This document shows positions 1 through 10,800 of a DNA stretch of 64,000 nucleotides, piece after piece. The stretch comes from G963662655 sp963665015. GTDB taxonomy: Bacteria > Cloacimonadota > Cloacimonadia > Cloacimonadales > JAIOQZ01. Under the pieces are notes generated by a model. That model ran no database searches. It saw nothing but the letters and a program-made list of their open reading frames with translations, and was not told where the DNA came from. Within the stretch, counting starts at the first letter, position 1. Every line of letters starts with the position of its first letter. Both the position numbers and the translations under genes were made by a program. The stretch spans positions 62,001 to 126,000 of the forward strand of contig CAXXSY010000004.1 of the NCBI GenBank assembly GCA_963665015.2, given 5' to 3'.

Positions 1-1
1 T

Positions 2-82
2 GACGCGGTTATGGCTGTCAAAGGTATTGGTTATGAACGTAATTCATTGTATCTTTTCGACGGAAACACACTTGTGTCGTGA
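2..82 (+). CDS. C-terminal end of an upstream gene (partial)
   Basis: An open frame enters from the left edge and stops at TGA 80-82, giving 26 residues ending in LYLFDGNTLVS. Too little remains to name a family. It is probably the end of a real gene because the frame is open to the window edge and a promoter-like TTGACG box follows 11 bases after the stop. A chance open frame of this length cannot be excluded. Confidence 0.35.
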   Translation, partial: DAVMAVKGIGYERNSLYLFDGNTLVS

Positions 83-93
83 ATAAATTTGTC

Positions 94-99
94 TTGACG
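94..99 (+). promoter_or_regulatory. TTGACG -35-like box
   Basis: TTGACG lies in the sequence TTGTCTTGACG, 53 bases before the ATG at 152 and after the preceding stop. A convincing -10 is not visible, although an AT-rich run follows. The same TTCTTGAC or GTCTTGAC string recurs before ruvB, coaX and tRNA-Arg in this window. Confidence 0.3.
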
Positions 100-151
100 T
101 GAATAATAATATTTTGCAGGTTTATCATCACAGAATTTCAAAGGATTCAGA

Positions 152-1708
152 ATGAACGCCAACAAGAATATTCAGAGAGTTAAGGAACTTGTCGGTAAGG
201 TACGCGACATCATGAATGAAAAACCTGATGAAGCGCTCGAATGCCTTTCCGAATGCGATAAAATAATCGACTCGATGCCAGACAACACAGCCAAGGGTAT
301 GCTGATCGCGATGGTTTATCAGTACTATCTTCAGCTCGACCAGATGGGGTATTCCGATGGCGGTTACAGCAAGGTCCTGGAGATATCCGGAAAGGTGGAA
401 GGGCTGCGCGATATCGCGGTACTGAACAGTAATCTGGGCTTGATTTACAGTCGCAAGGGGAACCTGAGTCGCTCTCTGGAACATTTCATGAACGCGCTGG
501 AATACTTCGAAAAGCATGAAGACAAGCCCATGCTGGCGCAGCTCTACAACAATATCGGCGTGATCTACAGCAACAAGCTCGAATTCGACCGCGCGCTCGA
601 ATACATGATGAAGGCCGTCAAAATCCGCGAGCAACTCGACGACATGGCACTCCTCTGCGATACCTATATCAACATCGGGAACCTCTACAATAGGATCGGC
701 AAACCCGAGATGGCGATCGAATATTTTCAACAGGCGCTGGAAGCCTGTTCCGAAACAGACACCAATGCGATTTGCGGTATCTACAGCAACATGTGTCAGG
801 CCAGCATGATGCAGGGCAAGATGCAGGACGCGCTCGATAACGGGCTGAAGGCGCTCGACCTGTACGATAAAATGGAAGACTCACATCCGCAGGCGAGCCT
901 GCTGAACAACCTCGGCAACCTGTATTACAATCTCAACGACATGGCGAAGGCGAAGCTTTTATATAGCCGCGCGGTCGAGCAGCATCGGAACGACGACGAG
1001 AAGTGGGGAACCTCCAACGCGCTGACCAGCATGGCAAACTGCGAAATCCACATGCGGCAGTTCGATCAGGCGTTGTCAAACCTCATGGAAGCCCGAGCTA
1101 TAGCCGAAGAAATCGACGCCATCGATATCCTCTACGCCAACCACCAGAACACGTTCCTGCTGTACATGAATTTCGCCGACCACGAGAAGGAAAACTATCT
1201 CAAGCGATCCGGCTATCTGCACAAGGCGCTGGAGGAGCAGAGTTCGCTTCTCAAGCTGCGCGAACGGATATCCAGCGAGGAAAAGACCCGTGCGCTGGCA
1301 GAGATGGAGAAGAAGTACGAATCGGAGAAGAAGGCGAAGGAAGCCGAGATCTACCGGCTGAAGAACGTTGAGCTCGCCGAAGCCTATGAGAAGCTCCAAT
1401 CGGCGCAGAAGGAGATCATCCAGCTCGAACGCAGCAACTCAGTCTCCGCCATGGCGGTCACAGCGAACCACGAGATCAACCAGCCGCTCACCGTTTTGCA
1501 GGGTAACCTCGACCTGCTGGAGATCAAGCTTGTCAATTGTACAGATTCGATTAAATATCTGGAAAAGGCGCGTGGCGCGGCGCAGAAAATCCGCGATATT
1601 GTAGTTCGATACAAAGACATCGAGAACTACCGGTTCGGAGACTACAGCAAGAATACCAAGATGGTGATCCTGGAAGATAAAAAAGACGACGAATCCAAAG
1701 AAAAATAA
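152..1708 (+). CDS. TPR-repeat protein with C-terminal histidine-kinase dimerisation helix, no ATPase domain
   Basis: The 518-residue protein has no signal peptide and is probably cytoplasmic. Residues about 50-340 form a row of tetratricopeptide repeats, recognisable by LYNNIGVIY, YINIGNLYN and LLNNLGNLYYN followed by A-x-E-Y/F helices. A charged coiled coil (about 360-430, rich in E and K) follows. The segment NHEINQPLTVLQ around His440 matches the H-box of HisKA dimerisation/phosphotransfer domains. The protein ends about 75 residues later with no HATPase_c N, G1 or G2 boxes. It therefore resembles the sensor half of a TPR histidine kinase without a catalytic domain. It could be a phosphotransfer partner or a pseudokinase-like scaffold. 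The downstream ruvB has its own spacing of 146 bases, so the two are not tightly coupled. Confidence 0.75.
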   Translation: MNANKNIQRVKELVGKVRDIMNEKPDEALECLSECDKIIDSMPDNTAKGMLIAMVYQYYLQLDQMGYSDGGYSKVLEISGKVEGLRDIAVLNSNLGLIYSRKGNLSRSLEHFMNALEYFEKHEDKPMLAQLYNNIGVIYSNKLEFDRALEYMMKAVKIREQLDDMALLCDTYINIGNLYNRIGKPEMAIEYFQQALEACSETDTNAICGIYSNMCQASMMQGKMQDALDNGLKALDLYDKMEDSHPQASLLNNLGNLYYNLNDMAKAKLLYSRAVEQHRNDDEKWGTSNALTSMANCEIHMRQFDQALSNLMEARAIAEEIDAIDILYANHQNTFLLYMNFADHEKENYLKRSGYLHKALEEQSSLLKLRERISSEEKTRALAEMEKKYESEKKAKEAEIYRLKNVELAEAYEKLQSAQKEIIQLERSNSVSAMAVTANHEINQPLTVLQGNLDLLEIKLVNCTDSIKYLEKARGAAQKIRDIVVRYKDIENYRFGDYSKNTKMVILEDKKDDESKEK

Positions 1709-1760
1709 CCTCCCGTTTCCCTCCGCACGCAAAGCGAATTCTCCTCAGTCCACGTTTTTC

Positions 1761-1766
1761 TTGACG
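1761..1766 (+). promoter_or_regulatory. TTGACG -35-like box upstream of ruvB
   Basis: TTGACG, preceded by TTTTC, lies 89 bases before the ruvB start in the only sizeable gap between the TPR gene and ruvB. A TTTTGTG stretch follows at about 17 bases, but no TATAAT-like hexamer is evident, so the -10 is unassigned. Confidence 0.3.
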
Positions 1767-1854
1767 CCTGAAACCATTGCTGTTTTGTGAATTCCAGCGT
1801 AACATATCCGCTTGGATATTGTTGAGTAACAAGAAAGAGCCCAGGGCAGGATGC

Positions 1855-2889
1855 ATGCTTGAACGAATCATAACACCGGAGCAGATGGACACGGAGCGCG
1901 AATTTGACCGAACGTTGCGCCCGAAAACCCTTTCCGATTTTGTCGGACAGGATCAACTGAAGGAGATACTCGATATCTCGATCCAGGCTGCCCGGAAGCG
2001 CAACGAACCGCTCGACCACGTGCTTCTGTACGGTCCTCCCGGACTGGGCAAGACCACTCTCGCGTACATCATCTCGAACGAACTCGACACCGAGATCAAG
2101 GTGAGCTCCGGTCCCGTACTGGAGCGCCCCGCCGATCTCGCAGGAGTCCTGACCAATCTCGAACGGCGCAACGTGCTGTTCATCGACGAAATCCACCGGC
2201 TCAACCATGTGATCGAAGAATACATGTACCCCGCCATCGAGGATTTCGAGATCGAGATCATCGTCGATAGCGGACCCAGCGCCAGGACCTTCAAGATCGA
2301 TATCGACCCCTTCACCCTGATCGGCGCCACCACGCGAGCCGGACTTCTGACCGCGCCCATGCGCGCACGATTCGGCATCATCCTCAGGCTCGACTACTAC
2401 GACGAGGTCAGCATCCGGAAGATCATTCAGCGTTCCGCCGGGCTGATGGGCGTGGAGATCGACCCGGAAGGTCGCGACGAGATGGCGAGAAGGTCCAGGG
2501 GCACGCCGCGCGTCGCCAACCGCCTGCTCAGGCGCGTGCGCGATTACGCCGAGATCAGGGGCGATGGCGTGATCACTCGCGATATCGCCATGAAAGCGCT
2601 CAAGATGCTCAACGTGGATAACATGGGACTGGACGAAATGGACAAGCGCATCCTCATGATGATCATGGAAAACTACCGCGGCGGACCGGTCGGACTCAAG
2701 ACGCTGGCAGTCGCGGTGGGTGAAGACCCGGGTACCATCGAGGAGATTTTCGAGCCCTACCTGATCCAGCAGGGATTTCTCGAGCGAACCATGCAGGGGC
2801 GAAAGGTGACCATGAAGACCTACCGCCATTTCGGGCTACGACCTTCCGAGGCGCAGCAGGTTCTTTTCGACGAAGCAGGTGGCGAATGA
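1855..2889 (+). CDS. ruvB: Holliday junction branch migration ATPase RuvB
   Basis: RuvB is the AAA+ hexameric motor that, with RuvA, drives branch migration of Holliday junctions. The 344-residue product has the usual length and opens with the family's typical N-terminus (RPKTLSDFVGQDQ). It has a Walker A motif GPPGLGKTT near residue 60, a Walker B box LFIDEIHRL, sensor-1 region GATTRAG, and the C-terminal winged helix with GGPVGLKTLA. I chose the ATG at 1855 because it follows AGGGCAGG and gives the normal RuvB N-terminus. The open frame extends upstream to 1777 but those residues are not conserved in the family. The stop overlaps the next start (ATGA). No ruvA or ruvC lies in the window. 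Confidence 0.97.
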   Translation: MLERIITPEQMDTEREFDRTLRPKTLSDFVGQDQLKEILDISIQAARKRNEPLDHVLLYGPPGLGKTTLAYIISNELDTEIKVSSGPVLERPADLAGVLTNLERRNVLFIDEIHRLNHVIEEYMYPAIEDFEIEIIVDSGPSARTFKIDIDPFTLIGATTRAGLLTAPMRARFGIILRLDYYDEVSIRKIIQRSAGLMGVEIDPEGRDEMARRSRGTPRVANRLLRRVRDYAEIRGDGVITRDIAMKALKMLNVDNMGLDEMDKRILMMIMENYRGGPVGLKTLAVAVGEDPGTIEEIFEPYLIQQGFLERTMQGRKVTMKTYRHFGLRPSEAQQVLFDEAGGE

Positions 2890-3971
2890 GAGGCTATTTC
2901 ATCGTAATCCTTATCGCAATCGTGGCATTGGCCTTTGTCTCGTGCGAAGAGAGCTCGTCTCCCGATTCCAATTCCGCATGGATCACGCAGATCGAAAACG
3001 GCTTTGTCTGGGGTGACAGCGTTAACATCGCACTGGGCTTTTCCGGCGATACACCGGAAAGCGTCGTGTTTTTCATCGACAATGTCGGCCAGCCCACCGA
3101 CCTGGAAGCGCCGTTCGAGTTCGGCTGGAACATGCAGGAGATAGAGTTCGGGAAGCACTTCGTGCAGGCGAAGGTCATCTATCCGGACGGCGGAGTTTTC
3201 GAGACGCCCGAGTATTCGATTCGCTTCATGCCGTTTACGTTCGAAGCCCGCCTGCTGAGTGATTTCGACGGTTACACGAGGCGTGACGAGAGCGGGAACC
3301 TGATCGGCGATGTGGACACGCGTGACTGGCAGCTCTGGGAACCATTTGCAGCGCCGACGCGGGAAGTCGTGTTTGGCGGCGTTGAGTTGTGTTCGCAGGG
3401 GCGGAAGGTCTATATCGACTGGGATACCCGTTACGAATACGAAAACCAGGGATTTTTCCTGCACCGCGGTTTGGATGCGAATGCCTGGATATCGCATCGT
3501 ACGATCCAGTTGACTCCGTATCTGATCACCGGCACCGCGGGGAACGACACTACTGTCGAGTACTCGTATGTCGATTCGTTGAACATCGAGTACCTTACGT
3601 ATTATTACTGGCTTGAAGCGATCGATCAGCAGAGCGAATCGGATGTGTTCGGACCGTATTCTTGCACGGTCAGCGAGGAAGTCGAATGGGAGACGAAGAT
3701 GAATTCCGTGTATCCCAACCCGGTCGAGAGCGAGGCAGAATGCAATTTCACGCTGGAACTACCCAGCAGGGTATCTGCAATTGTCGTTGACGAAGAGGGG
3801 GATATCCTCTCGCTGATTTTGCTCGATGTAGCCCTGCCTCCCGGAGAAAATAGTTTCACGTGGAACTGCGAAAGCACCGACTATGGTTTCTACCGGTGCG
3901 TATATCACATAGAGAATGCCGATACCGAATTGATCGGATATGGTGACATCGTACATGGTATCGGCGATTGA
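2886..3971 (+). CDS. Lipoprotein with possible C-terminal sorting/FlgD-like domain
   Basis: The 361-residue product begins with a lipoprotein signal peptide whose lipobox Cys is at residue 20 (LAFVSC). An Ig-like segment follows (VVFFIDNVGQPTDLEAPFEF), then a beta-rich middle. The last 80 residues start with VYPNPVESEAECNFTLELP and continue with GENSFTWNCESTDYGFYRC. This resembles the type IX secretion C-terminal domains and FlgD-like Ig folds (YPNP, beta strands, final Gly-Phe-Tyr strand) found on secreted proteins of FCB-group bacteria. A lipobox and a type IX signal together are unusual, so the C-terminal match may be only structural. The ATGA overlap with ruvB implies co-transcription. 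Substrate and role are unknown. Confidence 0.8.
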   Translation: MRGYFIVILIAIVALAFVSCEESSSPDSNSAWITQIENGFVWGDSVNIALGFSGDTPESVVFFIDNVGQPTDLEAPFEFGWNMQEIEFGKHFVQAKVIYPDGGVFETPEYSIRFMPFTFEARLLSDFDGYTRRDESGNLIGDVDTRDWQLWEPFAAPTREVVFGGVELCSQGRKVYIDWDTRYEYENQGFFLHRGLDANAWISHRTIQLTPYLITGTAGNDTTVEYSYVDSLNIEYLTYYYWLEAIDQQSESDVFGPYSCTVSEEVEWETKMNSVYPNPVESEAECNFTLELPSRVSAIVVDEEGDILSLILLDVALPPGENSFTWNCESTDYGFYRCVYHIENADTELIGYGDIVHGIGD

Positions 3972-3983
3972 AACTTTTCTTGA

Positions 3984-3999
3984 CTGTCCTTTTCGACAG
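3984..3999 (+). promoter_or_regulatory. Short stem-loop before coaX
   Basis: CTGTC (3984-3988) and GACAG (3995-3999) can pair around a six-base loop just after a TTGACT box, with the AGGAG ribosome-binding sequence overlapping the 3' arm. The distance from AGGAG to the coaX ATG is long (about 13 bases). The hairpin could influence ribosome access, but five base pairs is weak. Confidence 0.2.
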
Positions 4000-4016
4000 G
4001 AGAAATTCGACACAAT

Positions 4017-4805
4017 ATGATGAAGTCTATCTTAGCGATTGATATTGGAAACACGCACATTGCCTGCGGTATATACCGTGAGGGTGTCCTGACGCACTCA
4101 TGGCGCATCGGAACCGACGTTTCCAGGACAGAAGACGAATACTTTGTCACACTGCACCGGCTCATCGAGCACGCGGGATATGAAATGGATCGTATCGGCT
4201 ATGTCGTGCTCGCGTCCGTCGTGCCGTCGTTGACCCGGGTGTTCGATCATATTGCCTCGAAATACATGGATGCCGAGTTTCTCAACGTAAACAGCGCCAC
4301 CTACACCGGGATTGTCTATCCGGTCGAGGATCCCTCCTATATCGGCGCCGACCTCGTGGTAAACGCCTACTCCGCCTGGAAGAAGTACGAGACGAACTGC
4401 ATCGTCTGCGATTTCGGAACCGCCACCACCATTCAGCTCGTGGGTAAGGACGGATTCTTCCATGGTGCGATCATTGCACCGGGCGTGATGACGTCCTCGG
4501 CAAACCTTTTCCAGAAGACTGCTCAGCTTTCGGCGATCCGACTCGTGAAGCCGACCAATATTCTCGGAACGAACACACGCGACGCGATGCTTTCGGGCAT
4601 CGTCGGCGGAAGCGCCCACATGATCGACGGATTCATCCGGGAAATTCGGGCGGAATACGATCACCTGGGCGAAATTAAATCGATCGCGACCGGCGGGATT
4701 TCCGGTCTGATCGGCGAAAACATGAAAACCCTGGACCTCATCGATAAAAACCTGACGCTCGACGGCCTGTACATGATCAGCAGGAAAGTGTTATTCCATG
4801 AATAA
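4017..4805 (+). CDS. coaX: Type III pantothenate kinase CoaX
   Basis: CoaX phosphorylates pantothenate in the first step of coenzyme A synthesis. The 262-residue length is typical. It shows the ASKHA-fold phosphate motif LAIDIGNTHIACG at the N-terminus, the GAD motif in YIGADLVVNAYSAW, the second phosphate motif DFGTATTIQL, and the C-terminal adenosine region IATGGISGLIGE. CoaX enzymes are feedback-insensitive and usually need a monovalent cation. Two adjacent ATGs (4017 and 4020) are possible starts. The gene's last eight bases overlap the start of sprA, so the two are probably translated together. Confidence 0.95.
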   Translation: MMKSILAIDIGNTHIACGIYREGVLTHSWRIGTDVSRTEDEYFVTLHRLIEHAGYEMDRIGYVVLASVVPSLTRVFDHIASKYMDAEFLNVNSATYTGIVYPVEDPSYIGADLVVNAYSAWKKYETNCIVCDFGTATTIQLVGKDGFFHGAIIAPGVMTSSANLFQKTAQLSAIRLVKPTNILGTNTRDAMLSGIVGGSAHMIDGFIREIRAEYDHLGEIKSIATGGISGLIGENMKTLDLIDKNLTLDGLYMISRKVLFHE

Positions 4806-7800
4806 AAAACTTCTGCTCGCCCTGCTGATTTCCGTTCTGTTGCTGCCGCTTCTCGCAGAGAATTCCTATCCGGTTCAATACTCGTTGAAGGGCTATTACC
4901 CACTGCGGGAGAACAAGATCGACGTCATGAAGTTCACGCGCGGATTGTCGATCAGCGAGCGCAAGGGAAACATCTTCAAGAATTTCAAATTCAACTCCCG
5001 CGAAATCGTCGATATCGAGGATTCTCTCGTCGTGATCGTGGCGGAGTATCGTGGGATCGAATTCCCGCAGCAGGTTATCATTACCTTCGATCAATACCTC
5101 GAGAACCAGTACGAAACCTCGTTCCATTCGATGCTGCGGAAGCAGGCGAAACAACGGATCGCGGAAGGAGAGCAGGATCTGGGCGAAGGTATCTTCGGGA
5201 AAGAACTTTCCATCGACCTGCCCAAGATGGCGCTCCCGAAGGTGGTCAAAGATTTCATGGGCGACAAGGCCGCCCGCCTAAGCATCGACGGTAGCGAAAA
5301 GCTTACCTTCCGTATCGGGAGTACGAACAACAGCGGTCTCGGCAATTCGGAAAGCGGTTCGTCCGAAGACCTCGATCTCGATCTGAAGCAGGAACTGAGG
5401 CTGCGTCTGCGCGGAACCATCGGTGAGAAAATCCACGTCAATATTACCCATACCTCCGTGTCCGACGAAGAGATCGGGAATCCGAACACCATCGAGATCA
5501 AGTATATCGGTAACGAGGACGAGATTGTCCAGACCATCGAGGCCGGTAATATTTCACTCGCGCTTTCGGGTTCGCAGATCAGCTATTCGGCGTCCTCCGA
5601 AAGCCTGTTCGGTATCAAATCGACGATCAAGGCCGGACCGGTCGATATGACCTATATCCTGGGCAAGGAAGAGGGTGAGAAAAATACCGAGACCTATACC
5701 GGACAGTCGCAGCAGGACTCGCTGACCATCGACAGTCAGGAATACAAACGCTACACATACTTCTGCATCGAAGACCCGAAGGACATGTATCAGGTTTACG
5801 GATTCGATGTTCCGCTGCCCGACAATCTCCCCGATTCATGGGCGGAAAACGCGTTTGTTACCGCGAGCGACGGCGGATGGATCATCAAAGAGCCCGGTCT
5901 TCTTCCCGACGACGGATCGCTGCGGGTGTTCCTGGACGACAACAACTACGGAAACAACGCCATCGAGACCGTGCCCGGCGTCGCGATAAACGTTGAGGAA
6001 GCGGCGACATACAATTTCGAAGAACTGTTCGACGGCTCCGATTACGATTTCGATTACACGACTGGTATCCTGAGAATCGATCACGCGATGAACAAAGGAT
6101 ATTCCATCGGCGTCACCTATACCATCAACGAAGGTCAAACCCCGATCGGAGACCCCTCCGGTAGCACGATACAGGTCAAGCTGCTCTACAAGGGAAACCA
6201 GACCCCGGATTCCCCCACCTGGAACTACCAGATGCGCAACATCTACAGCCTGAACATGCAGAAAGTGAAGAGCGAGGGATTCAAGGTGAACGTCTATACC
6301 GAAAACAACAACGACATGGTGTTCTCGGTTCCGGACGATATCGACATGGGCAGTCTCAACAGTACATACAACGACTACCTTCGCCTCGACAGCAACGGTG
6401 ACGGCAAGATCAACAGCGACGACAACACGATCAACCTCGGAAGCGGTATCATCATCTTTCCATTCATCGAACCCTTCCGGGCGCTGGAAGAAGACGAGAA
6501 TCTCTACACGGATATCATGGTCAATGCAAACGATACCGTCATGCGCATGTATGTGGTCGGTAAGGTCGGGCGCGATCAGATATCGCTGAACCAGATGAAC
6601 ATCGTCCGTGGAAGCGTGAGCGTCAAAGTCGGTGGCCGAACGCTGGAAGAGAATGTCGATTACACGGTCGATTACGATTTCGGAACGATTACCATCCTTG
6701 CGAACGATGCCAAGGACTCCACGGCGCAGATCGAAATCGATTACGAGTACCGGCCGCTTTTTGCCATCTCCTCACGATTCATTACCGGCTTGCGCGCGGA
6801 CTGGAGAATCAGCGAAAACGCCAGGCTGGGCGGTACGTTTATCTACCATTCGGAAGAGGTCGAGGACAAGAGACCCAAGATCGGGAGCGAGAATAAAATC
6901 CAGATGATGGGCGGACTGGACGGTGAACTGAAATTCAACATGCCGCTCCTCACACGGCTGGTTGACTGGATTCCGCTGGTCAAGACCGATGTCGAGTCGG
7001 AGGTGAACCTGTCGGGCGAAGTCGCGGTCAACATTCCTCAGATATACGGCGATCCGGGCAGGAAGAACGATCCGGAGGCATACCTGGAGGATATGGAATC
7101 GATTCTCAACACCTTCCCGATGGGCACGACTCGTGGAACATGGGTGCCCAGCAGCCGGCCGCTTCATTACAGCTATGGCAAGGCGAGAATCAACTGGTAC
7201 AACCCGACCGACATCTACATGAACGATGTCTATAACGACAATCTCCTGACCGACGAAGAGAAAAACGAAAAGGTCTCCCTGATGCAGGTTCGCATCCTGA
7301 CGCCGGATATCCACATGCCGGGCGTCAACCAGAAGTATTACGCAGGTTTACAGAAATACATCGGTAACCAGCTTGACTTCTCCGACAAGAAGTATATCGA
7401 GATCATGGTCAAGGCCGACAGCGTCAACTCGCCGATCAACATGCATATCGATATGGGCGATGTCAGCGAGGACTTCTATACCGAGTTTGGCGGCGAAGGC
7501 GTTCTCAATACCGAGGACGGTAAGAACGGCGGCGACCTGGATTACTCTTACGACTACGTCGAGGACATCGGTCTGGACGGCTACGCGGACGGGAATCCTC
7601 TGGACGATCCCTACGACGACTTCAGCAACGACAAGGTCAACAATATCTATCCCTATATTAACGGTACCGAGAACAACAACAGTCTCGATACCGAAGACCT
7701 CGATGCGGACGGAAGTCTCGACACGACGAACCGCTATCTCGAATACTCCATCTCGCTGAACAGCAACCAATTCCTGGAGAGCGAAAACGATAAAGGCTAT

Positions 7801-10800
7801 CGGATTTACCGCATACCCTTGAAAACGGATGGAGCTTTCCAGTCCTACACCAATTCGGGAACGCAGCCTGACCTGGAGCGCGTCAGCTATCTCAGGGTGT
7901 GGTTCGAGGCTGAAGAAGACGCGATCATCAATATCGTGAGCATGGATATCATCGGGAACAAATGGGAAGAATCGACCATCCGATACACCGGCACCGACGC
8001 GATCGTGCCGGAGTCCTTCCTTGAAAGTCACAATGTCTCCGTGCAGGCGGGAATTATCGACAACCAGAAGGATATCGCCTACAGCTCGCCATCGGGAACC
8101 ACGGAAGAGAAGGACGGCGCCGAGGTGTTCGAGCAGGCGCTGACCGTCGATTACGAGAATATCCACAGCGGAACCTATTCGCTTGTCCACCAGAAGTTCA
8201 GGGACTCTTACAATCTTCTCAACTACGGTAAGTTGCGGTTCTGGGTTTATCCCGAGGCGGAAAACTTCGGGGCAGTGTCCGATTCTATTGAAATCGTGCT
8301 CCAACTCGGCGGCGACTCCCTCAATTTCTACGAGGTCGCCATCAAGATGGAGCCGAACGAAAAACGCGAGAAGATGGTTCGGGAATGGTGGCAGGATATC
8401 GAGATCGATTTCAGCAATCTGACCCGGCTGAAACTGATCGACCCGGATGTTAATTCGATCGTCTCCGACACCACCGGTATCTATACCTATCGCAAATATC
8501 AGAACCCGTCGCTGACAGCAATCAAGTACCTCTCGCTGGGTGTCCGTGTACCCGGAGGAGAAGAGAAGTTCAGCGGTCGGATATTCTTCGACGATATACG
8601 CGTGGCCGATCCTTTCGACGACTGGGGATATTCGGCCGGTTCTTCACTGAGCATCAAGTTTGCCGACTTCTCGAACCTCAACATCAACCTGAACTGGGAA
8701 ACGCCGAACTACTATCTGATCCGCAATCGTACCGGCAACAGAGGTTCGACCAACACCGCCTTCGACGAAACGATCAGCCTGGATATCACCAACAACTATT
8801 CGTTGCACAAGTTTTTCCCGACCGATTGGGGCTTGAGCATCCCGCTTTCCCTCAAACAGAGCCAGACGGAATCAAAATCGAAGTATATCTACAATTCGGA
8901 TGTCGAGGTGAGCACCATCACCGATGAAGCCGAAAAAGATCGCCAGATAACCAGGACGCTCAGGCGCTCAGCCACGATATCGTTCAGTCAGAACAAGACT
9001 CCGGATAGCTGGATTCTGGCATACACGCTCAAAAACTTCTCGTTCAACGGCGATATCGCCAGAAACATCAACCGGACACCCGCGCAACGGGATACGACGC
9101 TGTCCTACACGCAAAAATACGCCTACAACCTCGATATCCCCAGAGAGAAACTCGGCTTCGAGATTTTCAAGGACTATTCAATCTATGTCCTTCCGCGTTC
9201 TTACAAGAACAGCATCAACTACAGCATCTCTTTTCCGCGTCGCTGGCGCTGGCTTCGTGCTACCGACAACACATATGGATGGGAACTCGATACCCAGACG
9301 CAGACGTCGAAAAACATTGATACCAGCAACATCGTCAACTACGATATCACCTCCGACCTGAGCCTGACCTATACCCTATCGACACAGAGAAACCTGCTCT
9401 GGCGTGACGAATGGCAGGGCATCAATATCGGACGGGCGAAAAGCAAGACGCAGAGCTTCGACCTCTCGTACAATCCGAACTATATCGACAGAATCTTCAC
9501 CTTCAGCAGCACCATGAATATCGACTACACCGAGAGTCAACGCGAGTACAACAACACCACCGATCCAGACCTGCCGGAACAGTATTTCAGATACCAGGGC
9601 GGTGTGGACCGCAGGATCAGTTTCGACGTCACGTTGCGCAACAGCGATCTCTTGACGAGTCTTGCCGACTGGCTGGGTGCGCCGCCGGACGAACTGGAAG
9701 AAATGCCGGACGATTTCCCGGAGGACGACAAGACCGATCCGGATAAGGGAGAGAATCCCGATCCCAATCTCGATCCAGAGAAACTGGACGATCTCGGACA
9801 CGGAGACGACAACATGGTCGTTGAAGAAAGCGAAGAGAAGAAGATCGAAGAAGATATGGAGACCTACGAATCGCTCGATGAGGACGAGATATTGAAGCGT
9901 ATCGCGGTTGGCGATACTACCAAGACCGACACGACCAAGGTCGAGCCCAGTCAACCGGTCACGATGGCGACGATCCTTGCGATGATGGTTCGCTATATGG
10001 CGCGATTCGAGAACTTCACGGTCGATTACACCACGACGTACGGCACGGATTACGACGATCGGGACAAGCCGCCGAATTTCAACTATCAGCTCAGCTTGCC
10101 GCATGTGCTGTCGGAGAATATCGAAGACGAAGAGATCACGAGTAAGTCGATCCGCGACGACATCACTGTTTCAACGGCGTTCCAGGTGCTCGACAATCTC
10201 GATACGCGCTGGTCTTATACCAAAAACATCACCAAGACCTTCACCAGAACCACGCAAAGAACGGAGAAAACCGTATTTCCCAATGTGACTGTAACGCTCA
10301 CGGGGATCGAGGGTATTCTCGGGATCAGCGACTACCTGTCCAATTCCCGGATATCCAGCAATTATTCCTACTCCCGCCAGGACGAGTGGAGTACCGGCAG
10401 AAAAACGAGGGTGACGGAGTCCTATTCGATGCACCCGCTCGCTGAGTGGTCCGGTAAATGGAGCTCCAATCTCAATACACGCATCGGCTACTCGATGGAC
10501 AGCTCTGAAGTAACGACCCTGAATGAATCGGGCGACAGGATAACCGAGCAGAACGGATCGAGTCTCACGGCGTCGCTTTCCCACACCCTGAAGGCCGCAA
10601 AGGGTATTAAAATCCCGTTCGTGAAAGAGCGTCTGCGGCTGAAGAACGAATTCACGACCGATATTTCCTTCTCCTGGGACAAGAACAAGAGCGTTCAGAA
10701 AGGAAATCAGACAAGGCAAACCAACTCCGATACCGAAGGCTACGACGCGACACTCGGCGGAAGCTACAACTTCCATCGCAACGTCAACGGCGGCTCGACC

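Noticed and set aside
7348..8304. A 318-residue - strand frame, and others opposite sprA and selB.
   Set aside because: They are antisense shadows in GC-rich genes; sprA and selB on the + strand match their families along the whole length.
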